Source: Streptomyces erythrochromogenes
GTDB lineage: Bacteria; Actinomycetota; Actinomycetes; Streptomycetales; Streptomycetaceae
Length of the DNA stretch: 64,000 nucleotides
Reading direction: 5' to 3'
NCBI RefSeq assembly: GCF_036170895.1
Contig: NZ_CP108036.1
Coordinates: 1,054,001-1,118,000, forward strand
This document shows positions 28,289-36,538 of the stretch, in pieces (within the stretch, counting starts at the first letter, position 1; each line of letters begins with the position of its first letter). The position numbers and the translations under genes were made by a program. The notes below the pieces were generated by a model. It had not been told where the DNA came from, did no database searches, and worked only from the letters and a program-made list of their open reading frames with translations.

Positions 28289-29004
28289 CGACCGTTCTCC
28301 GCCCGGGCTCCGGAGTGCCCCCAGGCCGATCCGGTCAAGGCGTCGTCGTCGCTTTCCAGCATGCCGTCGCGCAGGCGGATCTCGCGATCGGCGTAGGCGG
28401 CGACCGTGGCGTCGTGGGTGACCAGCATGACGCTGGTGCCCTGCGTGCGGGCCGCGCGGACCATGTGGCCCATGACCATCTCTCCGGCGAGGGTGTCCAG
28501 CGCACCGGTGGGTTCGTCGGCGAAGAGCACCTTCGGCCCCGTCACCAGGGCGCGGGCGAGCGCCACGCGCTGCTGCTGGCCGCCGGACATCTCCCCGGGC
28601 AACTGCTTGGCCAGCTCGGCGACACCGAGACGATCGAGCCAGTCCGCGGCCTGGGCCGTCGCCTGCCGCCGACCGGTTCCGCCCAGCATCAGGGGCAGTG
28701 CGACGTTCTCCACCGCGGGAAGTTCTGCCACGAGCTGGCCGAACTGGAACAGCACCCCGAAGTCGGTGCGGCGCAGCAGCGAGCGCCTGGCTTCGCCCAG
28801 GTCGTCGATGCGGGCGCCGCGATAGAGGACCTCCCCGCCGTCCGGGCGCAGGATCCCGGCCATGAGGTGCAGCAATGTCGACTTGCCGCAGCCGCTGGGG
28901 CCGGTGACGGCGACGATCTCGCCTTGCCGCAGTGCGAGTGACACGCCGCGCAGGGCCGGGCTCGGGCCGTACGACTTCGTCACGGCACGTGTTTCGATGA
29001 TCAT
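28285..29004 (-). CDS. ABC transporter ATP-binding protein (MacB/LolD type)
   Basis: A 239-residue ATPase: Walker A VTGPSGCGKSTLLH (residues ~35-48), signature MSGGQQQRVALARAL, Walker B VLFADEPTGALD, switch His in MLVTHDAT. The MxGGTG/DEPTGALD arrangement is that of LolD/MacB-type ATPases that work with FtsX permeases. It overlaps padR (29001) and the permease (28288) by 4 bp each. Confidence 0.93.
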   Translation of the reverse strand: MIIETRAVTKSYGPSPALRGVSLALRQGEIVAVTGPSGCGKSTLLHLMAGILRPDGGEVLYRGARIDDLGEARRSLLRRTDFGVLFQFGQLVAELPAVENVALPLMLGGTGRRQATAQAADWLDRLGVAELAKQLPGEMSGGQQQRVALARALVTGPKVLFADEPTGALDTLAGEMVMGHMVRAARTQGTSVMLVTHDATVAAYADREIRLRDGMLESDDDALTGSAWGHSGARAENGR

Positions 29005-29546
29005 CGGTGCACCTCCAGGCGCAGGTCGGCGACGCGGTCCGTTGCGGTCTGCATCCACCGCAGGTCGGCGTCGAGATGGGCGATCGCCAGGTCGGCGGCG
29101 AGTACATCGGCGACGGCCGCGCCCGGGGTGGTTTTCAGCGCTGTCAGTTCACGCATGCGCGCCAGGTGGGCGGCCCGTTGCCCCGACAGGTGTCTGCGGG
29201 CACCGGCCTCGTCGGCGACGAGCAGGGCGACCACCGTCTTGGCGAGGAGGACGCTCGACAGGTGTGGAGCGGGAGGTTCGGGCGTACCCAGCCAGTCGAG
29301 GAGCAGCTGGCGGCCGTCGTCGGTGACTTCGTACGCCGTGCGGTCCGGCCCGCCGGCCCGGTCGTGGCCCGCCGCACAGGCCAGACCGTCGCGGACGAGT
29401 CGATTGAGCGTGGCGTACACCTGCCCGAAGGCCAGCGGCCGTGCGCTGGGCAGGCGGGTGTCGTGCGCTCGCTTCAGCTCGTACCCGTGCAGCGGGTGCG
29501 GCGCGAGCAGGCCGAGAAGGATGTGTGAGTTGGACACGTCCCTCAC
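29001..29546 (-). CDS. PadR-family transcriptional regulator
   Basis: A 181-residue protein with the PadR winged helix (LGLLAPHPLHGYELKRAHD, FGQVYATLNRLVRDGL, YEVTDDGRQLLLDWL) and a C-terminal dimerisation helix region (RAAHLARMRELTAL). First gene of a three-gene overlapping operon with the ABC ATPase and FtsX permease, which it likely represses. The GTG at 29546 sits at the edge of a 19-bp inverted repeat and lacks an RBS; an in-frame GTG at 29537 is an alternative. Leaderless translation is possible. Confidence 0.9.
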   Translation of the reverse strand: MRDVSNSHILLGLLAPHPLHGYELKRAHDTRLPSARPLAFGQVYATLNRLVRDGLACAAGHDRAGGPDRTAYEVTDDGRQLLLDWLGTPEPPAPHLSSVLLAKTVVALLVADEAGARRHLSGQRAAHLARMRELTALKTTPGAAVADVLAADLAIAHLDADLRWMQTATDRVADLRLEVHR

Positions 29547-29564
29547 TATTCATCAAGCGAATAG
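29546..29564. promoter_or_regulatory. putative PadR operator
   Basis: CTATTC-ATCAAGC-GAATAG is a perfect 6-bp inverted repeat with a 7-bp spacer, touching the padR start codon. Position and symmetry suit autorepression of the padR-ABC operon. Confidence 0.6.
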
Positions 29565-30039
29565 ACGAGTCAAGCAGAGACAACTCCGCGCTGAGACAAG
29601 GGAGAAGGCGTTATTCCGAATTGACTGTGGGTCAGGAGGAGTGCACCGGCGGCCAGTACGGCAGCGTCCCCCGCTGGGGAATTGACGGCACGTCAGGCAG
29701 GCTGGGAGTGCCGGCAGAGCCCAGCGCCCCGCATCCCTTTCGCAACACGGTCCAGTTCGCCACGGCCTCCCGCCAACCGGAGGTGCCACGGCTCCGCAGC
29801 GACGCCCCTCGGGGGGCGGTGTCCCTCGTACCACCTGTGGAGCGCGGGCGGCCGAGGTCCGTTCATCGGCGCGGCCACCCAGAAGAGTTCGCGCCGCACC
29901 GGGGGATGGCGTCGGGATCCGGGCCGGGCTCGGTGGCGGGATCGACCTGCCGGCGGGGCGGGGCCCGGCATCTCCAATACGGGCACAGGCAGACGATGGT
30001 TCACCTCGACCGCGGTGCGGGTCGGCGTGACACGCCGAA
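29565..30039. other. non-coding or degenerate spacer
   Basis: No convincing coding sequence on either strand. It precedes the PadR operon promoter and follows the TetR remnant. Confidence 0.45.
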
Positions 30040-30235
30040 CCCGTGCAGGCTTCCCGTACGAGCCGGTGCGCGTCGGCGGCGGTGAGGTCGCCGGGGCGGG
30101 AGGGGATGCGGTACACCATGGGCGCCACGACCCGGTCGATGACCGTCTCGACGTCCGGGCTTCTTCGCCGCACTCCCCCGGGCCCCGAACGGAGCGGCTC
30201 GGCTGCCGCGCCCTGCCGGGCCGGTCCTGAGGGGG
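30040..30235 (-). pseudogene. TetR-family regulator C-terminal remnant
   Basis: The minus strand reads RRRSPDVETVIDRVVAPMVY then RIPSRPGDLTAADAHRLV. This is the characteristic C-terminal ligand/dimer region of Streptomyces TetR proteins (DVETVIDRVVAPMVYRILFRPGDL). There is no N-terminal helix-turn-helix upstream, where the zinc-finger gene at 30236 intervenes. Fragment only. Confidence 0.55.
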
Positions 30236-30538
30236 TCAGTCCCGGTCAGTCACCAGTTCGCGAGCGGCCCGCACGGCCCGCTCGGGGTCGGGAGCCGGCA
30301 CTCCCTCCAGTTCGTAGGGCCGCACCGCGTCGAGCAGCGGCAGAAGGGCCAACAGCTCGTCCCGCTCGGCACGGCACGACGGGCACCGGTCCAGGTGCTC
30401 GGCCACACACTCGCGCTGCGGTCCGTCGAGACCGCCGAGCATCTGAGTGGCAAAGGCGGTACGGGCGTGTTCGCATTCCAAAGGACTCTCCGAAATTTCG
30501 ATCCAGCCGCCGTCCTGGCCGGTACGTCGGTTGTCCAC
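30236..30538 (-). CDS. small zinc-finger anti-sigma-like protein
   Basis: About 100 residues with a putative zinc-binding anti-sigma (zf-HC2) motif: CEHARTAFATQMLGG then CVAEHLDRCPSCRAERDELL (HxxxCxxC). No transmembrane helix follows, so a soluble anti-sigma or redox sensor. No sigma gene is adjacent, which is unusual. The start (GTG 30538) is uncertain; the open frame extends far upstream but loses coding character. Confidence 0.55.
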   Translation of the reverse strand: MDNRRTGQDGGWIEISESPLECEHARTAFATQMLGGLDGPQRECVAEHLDRCPSCRAERDELLALLPLLDAVRPYELEGVPAPDPERAVRAARELVTDRD

Positions 30539-30690
30539 TGTGACGCGACGCCGGAGTCCGTCCCACCCTACGGGCTGCCGTGCGGCAACGGAATCGTTCC
30601 GGTACGCCGCCTCGACTCGATCGGCGGTGACCTTCGTGGGCGGGAGCGCGGGTGGCGTTCCCAGAGCCTCGGCGAGGGCGGGCGACGGGG

Positions 30691-31164
30691 CTACCCCGGG
30701 GGCGTTCCCGCGCGCAGGCGCCCGGTCAGCGCGTGCAGGGCAGGGATGAGGGCGTCGTACTGATCCGGTGGGTAACGCAGGGCCTGCTGGGCCGATTCCA
30801 CGACGCGGCGTGCGCGATCGCGCACGGCGCTGCCCGCCTCCGTGCTGGACACCTGCACCTGGCGTCCGTCGCTGACACTGCGGTGTCTGTCGACCAATTC
30901 TGCGCCCTCCAGTCGCTTCAGAAGGGGGGACAGCGTGCCGGAGTCCAGGCCGAGTTCCTCGCCCAGATCCTTGACGGTGACCCGCCCGCGCGACCAGAGC
31001 ACCTGCATCACCAGGAACTGGGGATAGGTGAGTCCGAGCTCGGCCAGGAACGGGCGGTAGTGCCCGACCCACGCCCGTGCCGCCACGTACAGGGCGAAGG
31101 AGAGATCGTCCCGGAGCGATACGCCGCACTCGTCGGTCAACGCCGGCGACCGGGGCTGCGTCAT
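30691..31164 (-). CDS. MarR-family regulator of the OhrR-like branch
   Basis: A 157-residue winged-helix protein. The block FALYVAARAWVGHYRPFLAE, then LGLTYPQFLVMQVLW and VKDLGEELGLDSGTLSPLLK, is closest to OhrR organic-peroxide sensors. In OhrR the redox cysteine sits just before FALY (LCFALY); here that position is Ser (LSFALY), and a Cys lies ten residues earlier (ECGVSL). Peroxide sensing is therefore doubtful or altered. GAGAGGAAC precedes the ATG. Divergent from the hydrolase at 31527. Confidence 0.85.
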   Translation of the reverse strand: MTQPRSPALTDECGVSLRDDLSFALYVAARAWVGHYRPFLAELGLTYPQFLVMQVLWSRGRVTVKDLGEELGLDSGTLSPLLKRLEGAELVDRHRSVSDGRQVQVSSTEAGSAVRDRARRVVESAQQALRYPPDQYDALIPALHALTGRLRAGTPPG

Positions 31165-31526
31165 GGGTGTTCCTCTCATTGCCGACAGCCTGCACGGTCG
31201 CAGGCCTCAGCGTTCCTACGGCACAGAGCAGCCGTCGGTTCAGTACCCCGCTTCCCGGCCAAGCCCACACCCGGTACACGGCCCAGGGCCCCGGCCAGTA
31301 CGTCCGCACTCCGAGCCGATCCGGTTCAGCGCTACCGCGGCACGGGGGTATCCGTGCCGGTGTGCGTGACGGCGGCGGGACGCCGGTGCGAACCCGTGAA
31401 CCTGCCTGTGCCGGGGTGCCGTCCACCGTGTGAGGCCTGGTGAACCTGTTCCGCGATACCGCCGTTGTCACGAATGGGCCGCTCCTGCACGGCCATCCGT
31501 TGCCTCCCGAAGAAGAAGGAATTTTC
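31165..31526. other. divergent intergenic region
   Basis: Between the MarR-like gene and the hydrolase at 31527. No gene or clear operator palindrome recognised. It should hold both promoters. Confidence 0.4.
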
Positions 31527-32279
31527 ATGACGGCAGTCTTCGTTCACGGCGTACCCGAGACCGGTGATCTGTGGGACCGACTGCGGGCCCGCCTGGGCAC
31601 CGCCTCGGTCGCCCTGCGGCTTCCCGGATTCGGTGCGCCCCTCCCCGACGGATTCGGCTCTTCCATGGACGAGTACGTGGAGTGGATGGAGGGGGAACTG
31701 CACGAGCTCGATGGCCCGATCGACCTCGTGGGACACGATTGGGGAGGCCTCCTGGTGGCACGGATCGCCACCAGGTCCCGTGTCACTCTGCGCAGTTGGT
31801 CCGTGGATGTCGCCGGTATCCTTCACCCTGCCTACGTATGGCATGACATCGCACAGCTCTGGCAGACACCGGTATCGGGGGAGGCGTGGGCGACCGCCAC
31901 TCTGGAGGACACCGAGCCCGCGAGTCCCCTCAGCGCCTCCGGCCAACTGCGAGCCGCAGGCGCTCCCGAGGACGACGCCCGGGCAATGGGCGAGAGCTTC
32001 GACGCGACCATGGCCTCGTCCGTTCTCGCGCTGTACCGCTCCGCGACCCCCAATCCGTTCGCACGCTGGGGGACGGAGCTGATGTCACCGACCAGCACTC
32101 CCGGCCTGGTCCTCCACCCGACGCTCGACCCGTTCGACGGTCCTGCCTCACAGGTGGTGGCCGCCACTCTTGGCGCGCACTTCGAGCCCCTCGAAGGCCT
32201 GGGCCACTGGTGGATGCTCCAGGACCCCGCCACCGCAGCCGGCGTCCTGGAGAAGTTCTGGGCAGATCTGGGCGCGTGA
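31527..32279 (+). CDS. alpha/beta hydrolase
   Basis: A 250-residue hydrolase: FVHGVPETGDLWDRL at the N-terminus (oxyanion region), nucleophile elbow LVGHDWGGLLVARI (Asp, as in dehalogenases/epoxide hydrolases) and a likely catalytic His in LEGLGHWWMLQDP. RBS AGAAGGA is 6 bp before the ATG. Probably regulated by the divergent MarR/OhrR-like protein. Substrate unknown. Confidence 0.85.
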   Translation: MTAVFVHGVPETGDLWDRLRARLGTASVALRLPGFGAPLPDGFGSSMDEYVEWMEGELHELDGPIDLVGHDWGGLLVARIATRSRVTLRSWSVDVAGILHPAYVWHDIAQLWQTPVSGEAWATATLEDTEPASPLSASGQLRAAGAPEDDARAMGESFDATMASSVLALYRSATPNPFARWGTELMSPTSTPGLVLHPTLDPFDGPASQVVAATLGAHFEPLEGLGHWWMLQDPATAAGVLEKFWADLGA

Positions 32280-32529
32280 CCGCCGGGGCGCCGGCGTCCT
32301 GGGCCCCGCGCGGCGCCCGTTGCCGGCCGTCGGCCACCGCTGCCGAACGGAAAGCGGCCCGAGCAGGGCAGGTCCGAGGAACTGCCCTCCGGCTCATCCC
32401 AGTTCTCCGTAGCGGCCGTGCATCGGGAGGCACGCCGGCGAGCAGTATTCTCGGCCGTGCACGGCGCAGTGGCAGCTGCGCCCCACCGGCACGGTCCCGC
32501 CCGGGGTCCACGACCCCGCGTCGCTGGGG

Positions 32530-32700
32530 TCATCCGGTCCCGGCCCCGTCCAGGTGCCGCAGCAGCGCGCTCTTGCCGATGCCCGGCTCACCACGCAGAA
32601 CCGGAGGACCGCCCCGGCCCTCCCGTGCCGCTCGGAGCAGGGCGTCGAGCCTGCGCATCTCGTCCTGACGGCCGATCAGCACATCCGTGTTGGCCCCAGG
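32530..32700 (-). pseudogene. LuxR/LAL-type regulator N-terminal remnant
   Basis: Minus strand reads VLIGRQDEMRRLDALLRAAR then PPVLRGEPGIGKSALLRHL, the N-terminal P-loop of large ATP-binding LuxR regulators, and stops immediately after at GAGTG. The remaining ~800 residues are absent. The surrounding region 32280-33034 holds no other recognisable gene. Confidence 0.6.
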
Positions 32701-33034
32701 TGTGATCGACGACCTGTGCGGTAGCACGCCGCAGGGGAATCGGGGAAGACCCCCGGTCGCCCATGGATCACCGCAGGAAGTCGTATAGGTGAAGGCTACC
32801 GACGCGAGCGGCGGGCGCCCACCGCGAGTGTCGAGCCATGACCCGCACCTCACCACCACCGGCTGCTCGGGAACGTCGCCCTGCCCGGATCCGGGCAGGG
32901 CTCGATCTATCGGACCCGGGTCAGGCGTGGACGAAACCCCTGGTCGCCGACATCAACGGGTGCGCAGATCCCGATGCAGGCAACCGATCGTCCGGTTCAC
33001 GCAGTACCGGACGAAGGTCAAGAAAGGCATCTCC

Positions 33035-33889
33035 ATGCACGTCCGTGTGTTAGGCCCCGTAGAACTGATCACCGACAGCGGGGATCCCCTCCGGGTCGCG
33101 ACCGGCAAGCGGCGCGTGATCCTTTCCCTCCTGGCACTGGAGGCGAATCGCGTCGTACCGCTGGACCGGCTGGTGGATCTGCTCTGGGAGGGAGGTCCTC
33201 CCAAGCATGCACGCACCATCGTGCACGGGCACATCTCCGCGCTGCGGCAGTTGTTCAGCCCCGACATGTCCATCGAGACACGCCCGCCCGGATACGTACT
33301 CGCCGTCGAGGCCGACAGGGTTGACGCGCACCGGTTCTCACAGCTGCTCCAGACCGCCGCGGAGCAGGATGAGGACGCCGAGGCCATCGGTCTCCTGCGT
33401 GAGGCCCTCGCGCTGTGGCGCGGACAAGCGCTGCCCGACCTGGCGGGAACGAGCGCCTGGCATGACCTCACCACCCCCTGGGAGGAAGCGCGTCTGGACG
33501 CCTGGGAGTCGCTGGCCGAACGCCTGCACCGTATCGGGAGGCCGTCGGAGGCCGTGGCGGGCCTTCGGGAAGCACTCGGCCTGCATCCGTTGCGTGAGGG
33601 CCTGGCAGCGCAGCTGATGGCCTGTCTGCACGCGGCGGGTCGCCAGGTCGACGCCCTGGAGGTGTACGAAGCCGTACGAAGGCGTCTCGCGGAGGAACTC
33701 GGGCTTGATCCCGGAGCAAAACTGCGGCAGACACACGCCGCCGTGCTCCGGTCGAGTACCGCGAGTCCGGGGCAGCGTGACTCGGGAGCGAACCAGGACC
33801 CGGGCCGGCGGTCGGGGCACGACACGGGCTGCTGCTGCAGTACCGCCCACCGGATGGGCCAGCGGCGAAATTGTCCTCCCGCCGCTTGA
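33035..33889 (+). CDS. SARP-family pathway-specific activator
   Basis: A 284-residue small SARP. The OmpR-like winged helix comprises MHVRVLGPVELITDSGDPLR, RLVDLLWEGGPPKHARTI and HISALRQLFS. The BTAD contains WHDLTTPWEEARLDAWESLA, LHPLREGLAAQLMACLHAAG and RRLAEELGLDPGAKL. The C-terminal ~40 residues (after about 245) are low-complexity and may be non-functional. ATG at 33035 is chosen because the family alignment begins there and AAGAAAGG precedes it. Codon 6 is TTA. It lies 177 bp upstream of queC and is the obvious activator of the co-directional biosynthetic run. Confidence 0.9.
   Translation: MHVRVLGPVELITDSGDPLRVATGKRRVILSLLALEANRVVPLDRLVDLLWEGGPPKHARTIVHGHISALRQLFSPDMSIETRPPGYVLAVEADRVDAHRFSQLLQTAAEQDEDAEAIGLLREALALWRGQALPDLAGTSAWHDLTTPWEEARLDAWESLAERLHRIGRPSEAVAGLREALGLHPLREGLAAQLMACLHAAGRQVDALEVYEAVRRRLAEELGLDPGAKLRQTHAAVLRSSTASPGQRDSGANQDPGRRSGHDTGCCCSTAHRMGQRRNCPPAA
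33050..33052 (+). promoter_or_regulatory. TTA leucine codon (bldA-dependence site) in the SARP gene
   Basis: Codon 6 of the SARP gene (ATG CAC GTC CGT GTG TTA) is the rare TTA. In Streptomyces TTA is decoded by the developmentally regulated bldA tRNA, so SARP production, and with it the cluster, would depend on bldA. Confidence 0.85.
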
Positions 33890-34066
33890 CCACGACCCGA
33901 AAGACTGCCCGCCGCAAGCGGGAGTGATCCCGGAACGCAACCAACAGCATCCCGTTAGTGCGTCATTAGCCAATGCGGCGAGAGTATCTGCGAGAGAAGT
34001 GCTCGTGTCCGCACCGAGCGGCCGGACATTCTCTCCCCTCCCCCGCACCAAGGAGAAGAAACGAGC

Positions 34067-34738
34067 ATGGATCGAACAGTCGCCGTCGTTTCCGGTGGGA
34101 TGGATTCGGTCGTTCTCGCCCACCATCTTCATGCAGAGGGACATCGGTTGTCCCTGCTGTCCATCGACTACGGCCAGCGCCATCGCAAGGAGCACGAGTT
34201 CGCCCGGCGAACGGCCCGACGACTCAACACACCACACGAGGTGACCGATCTGCGTTCGATCGGGACACTGCTTCCCGGCAACGCGCTGACCGACAGCGAG
34301 GTCGGGGTGCCGGACCACGGCGGCGAAGTATCCGGCGTGGTCAACGTGGTGCCGAACAGGAATGTCATCCTTCTTTCCGTCGCCTTCGCGAAGGCGGCAG
34401 CGGAGAGGGCTGACAACGTTGCTATCGGCACCGTGGCCGGCGATGCAGACACCGGACCGGACTGCTCGGCGGAATTCCTCGCCGCCTTCAATGCGATGGA
34501 ACGCGTGGCGTGTGCGGGCTTCGCCCCCGAAAACCTCGCCGTCATCGCCCCTTTCATCCGCATGCCCAAGCACGAGGTCATCCTCCTCGGCGAAGCACTC
34601 GGCGTCCCGTGGCAGGAGACCTGGAGCTGCTTCCGCGGGGGTGATGAGCAATGCGGGGTCTGCGCGACCTGCTACGACCGCCGGACCTCATTTGAGAAGG
34701 CCAACGTTCAAGACCCCACCGTCTACGCAAGGGACTGA
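34067..34738 (+). CDS. queC: 7-cyano-7-deazaguanine synthase
   Basis: A 223-residue QueC/ToyM. It converts 7-carboxy-7-deazaguanine to preQ0 with ATP and ammonia. The N-type ATP pyrophosphatase loop SGGMDS is at residues 9-14; the C-terminal zinc site is C188, C196, C199, C202 (WSCFRGGDEQCGVCATC), virtually the spacing of canonical QueC. Full length, no extension, so an authentic preQ0 enzyme rather than a QueC-like ligase. AAGGAGAAG precedes the ATG. First gene of the run; its TGA overlaps the queD ATG. Confidence 0.95.
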   Translation: MDRTVAVVSGGMDSVVLAHHLHAEGHRLSLLSIDYGQRHRKEHEFARRTARRLNTPHEVTDLRSIGTLLPGNALTDSEVGVPDHGGEVSGVVNVVPNRNVILLSVAFAKAAAERADNVAIGTVAGDADTGPDCSAEFLAAFNAMERVACAGFAPENLAVIAPFIRMPKHEVILLGEALGVPWQETWSCFRGGDEQCGVCATCYDRRTSFEKANVQDPTVYARD

Positions 34739-35106
34739 TGTTCGTGTTCCGCATCACCAAGGAATTTGCCTTCTCAGCAAGTCACCGCCTGGATCACCTG
34801 GCCCAGGACCACCAGTGCGCGCGCCTGCACGGCCACAACTACATCGTTCAACTGGAGCTGTCGGCCGACGTGAACGAACTGACGACAGCCGGATTCGTGC
34901 GCGACTACGGCGACCTCTCCGACTTCAAGAAGTGGATCGATGCAGAACTCGACCACCGGCATCTGAACGACGTGATCCCCGACTGCAACCCGTCCGCCGA
35001 GAACATGGCGATGTGGATCTACACGGTGTGGTCCGAGCGATTTCGGGAGATCTCAGCGGTCCGCATATCGGAAACCCCCAAGACATGGGCGGAGTACAGG
35101 CCCTGA
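34738..35106 (+). CDS. queD: 6-carboxy-5,6,7,8-tetrahydropterin synthase
   Basis: A 122-residue PTPS-family enzyme making 6-carboxytetrahydropterin from dihydroneopterin triphosphate. Zinc ligands H16, H31 and H33 (ARLHGHNY) and catalytic C27 are in canonical QueD positions; LDHRHLNDV and SAENMAMW supply the remaining catalytic residues, with SETP near the end for pterin binding. Start overlaps the queC stop (TGATG), indicating translational coupling. Confidence 0.95.
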   Translation: MFVFRITKEFAFSASHRLDHLAQDHQCARLHGHNYIVQLELSADVNELTTAGFVRDYGDLSDFKKWIDAELDHRHLNDVIPDCNPSAENMAMWIYTVWSERFREISAVRISETPKTWAEYRP

Positions 35107-35140
35107 GCCCGCTTCGATCGACTGACGGAGCGGGAGTGTC

Positions 35141-35854
35141 ATGACATCGACCATCGTGGTGAACGAGGTTTTCGGTCCCACCGTGCAGGGAGAGGGCCCC
35201 TCGTCGGGCCAGCGCTGTGCCTTCGTCCGTCTCGGGGGATGCAATCTGTCGTGCCGGTGGTGCGACACCCCCTACACCTGGGACTGGAAGGGGGTCAGCG
35301 ACGAGGGCCGGGCCTACGACCCGCGCAAGGAACTGACCCGGCGCACGACGGACGAGGTGCTGGAGAGCCTGCTCGCCATGGATGTCGCCCTCGTCGTCAT
35401 CAGCGGCGGCGAGCCTCTGCAGCAGCAGAAGCGACTCATCCCGCTCGTGCGGTCCCTGCGTGACCACGGCATATCGGTGGAGATCGAGACCAACGGAACC
35501 ATCGTGCCGACGGATGAACTCGTTGGACTCGGCGTTCGTTTCAACGTGTCCCCGAAACTCGCGCACTCCGGGGAACCCGAGAGTCGTCGCATCAAGCCGA
35601 ACGCCCTGAAGACGCTGCAGAAGACCCCCGGGGTCGCGTTCAAATTCGTGTGCAGGTCGCACCATGACCTGACCGAAGTCGCCGCCCTGCAGGAACGCTT
35701 GGGGCTAACGCCTGTCTGGATCATGCCTGAAGGAAAGAACCAGCCGGATGTCACACGACATCTCGGCAACATCGCGGGCGAGGTGGTTCAGCGCGGATGG
35801 AACCTCTCCACCCGTCTGCACGTGCTCGCCTGGGGCGACCGACGAGGAGTATGA
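35141..35854 (+). CDS. queE: 7-carboxy-7-deazaguanine synthase (radical SAM)
   Basis: A 237-residue radical SAM enzyme converting 6-carboxytetrahydropterin to 7-carboxy-7-deazaguanine. The [4Fe-4S] motif is C34, C38, C41 (GGCNLSCRWCDTPYTW), with VQGEGPSSG before it, SGGEPLQQ as the SAM GGE motif and IETNGT after. Length and motifs are canonical. It starts 34 bp after queD with GGGAG before the ATG, and the next gene starts 1 bp after its stop. Confidence 0.95.
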   Translation: MTSTIVVNEVFGPTVQGEGPSSGQRCAFVRLGGCNLSCRWCDTPYTWDWKGVSDEGRAYDPRKELTRRTTDEVLESLLAMDVALVVISGGEPLQQQKRLIPLVRSLRDHGISVEIETNGTIVPTDELVGLGVRFNVSPKLAHSGEPESRRIKPNALKTLQKTPGVAFKFVCRSHHDLTEVAALQERLGLTPVWIMPEGKNQPDVTRHLGNIAGEVVQRGWNLSTRLHVLAWGDRRGV

Positions 35855-35855
35855 G

Positions 35856-36473
35856 ATGGCAAGCACCCTTGAACCCCTTCGTTCGACCGATGCTCCGAAC
35901 GGGTCCGAGATCTACCCTGATTCTCTGGAAACGATTGCCAGGCAGCTACTCGTGGCCATTGGAGAGGACCCGGACCGCGAAGGACTGGTCGACACCCCCC
36001 GCCGCTACGCACAGTGGTGGCGGGAGTTCATCGACTATGAAGCCGGCAAGGTCGAGACACTGTTCGACAGCGTCAGCGAGGACCAGCTGGTGTTCGTGTC
36101 CGACATGCGCGTCTGGTCGCTGTGCGAACACCACCTCCTACCTTTCAACTGCACCTTGAATATCGCCTACCGCAGCGCCAAGAACCTTCTCGGCCTGTCC
36201 AAATTCGGCCGCATCGCCCACAAGCACGCCCACAAGTTGCAGGTCCAGGAGCGGCTCGTGGCTGATATCGCCAAGGAGATCGAGGACATCACCGGGTCCC
36301 CGGACGTCGCGGTGATCGGCAGGGGGGAACACCTCTGCATGACCATGCGTGGCATCCGGACGGGCGCGCTGATGACCTCCGCCGTGTTCGGCGGCGTATT
36401 CCAGAAGGACGGCCCGGAACGCAGCCACCTGCAGACCCTGGCACACGCCTCCGGAAACGCGCCGCGCTGGTAG
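35856..36473 (+). CDS. folE: GTP cyclohydrolase I, pathway copy
   Basis: A 205-residue GTP cyclohydrolase I making dihydroneopterin triphosphate, the first step of both folate and 7-deazaguanine synthesis. Zinc/catalytic motifs: WSLCEHHLLPF and HLCMTMRGIR (Cys-His-Cys site), GLSKFGRIAHKHAHKLQVQE as the signature. ATG at 35856 follows GAGGAG. Its place in the que run points to a dedicated copy; Streptomyces normally has another folE for folate. Confidence 0.95.
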   Translation: MASTLEPLRSTDAPNGSEIYPDSLETIARQLLVAIGEDPDREGLVDTPRRYAQWWREFIDYEAGKVETLFDSVSEDQLVFVSDMRVWSLCEHHLLPFNCTLNIAYRSAKNLLGLSKFGRIAHKHAHKLQVQERLVADIAKEIEDITGSPDVAVIGRGEHLCMTMRGIRTGALMTSAVFGGVFQKDGPERSHLQTLAHASGNAPRW

Positions 36474-36538
36474 CCGACCGACGAACACTCAGCAGGAATA
36501 ACTCCATTACTTCTGTCCCTCAGAAGGGGTGACATCAA

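Noticed and set aside
30236..31528. A 430-codon minus-strand gene
   Set aside because: Only the last ~100 codons have family character (zinc-finger anti-sigma); the upstream part is antisense to the MarR gene region and R/P-rich.
34067..34738. QueC as a disguised beta-lactam synthetase
   Set aside because: It lacks the N-terminal glutaminase-like domain and length of TblS/BLS and keeps all canonical QueC residues.
34067..36473. The que genes might belong to a dpd-type DNA-modification island or Qat/QueC-like defence system
   Set aside because: QueC has the standard length and zinc site, no DpdA, helicase or nuclease genes are nearby, and the neighbours are biosynthetic and export genes under a SARP.
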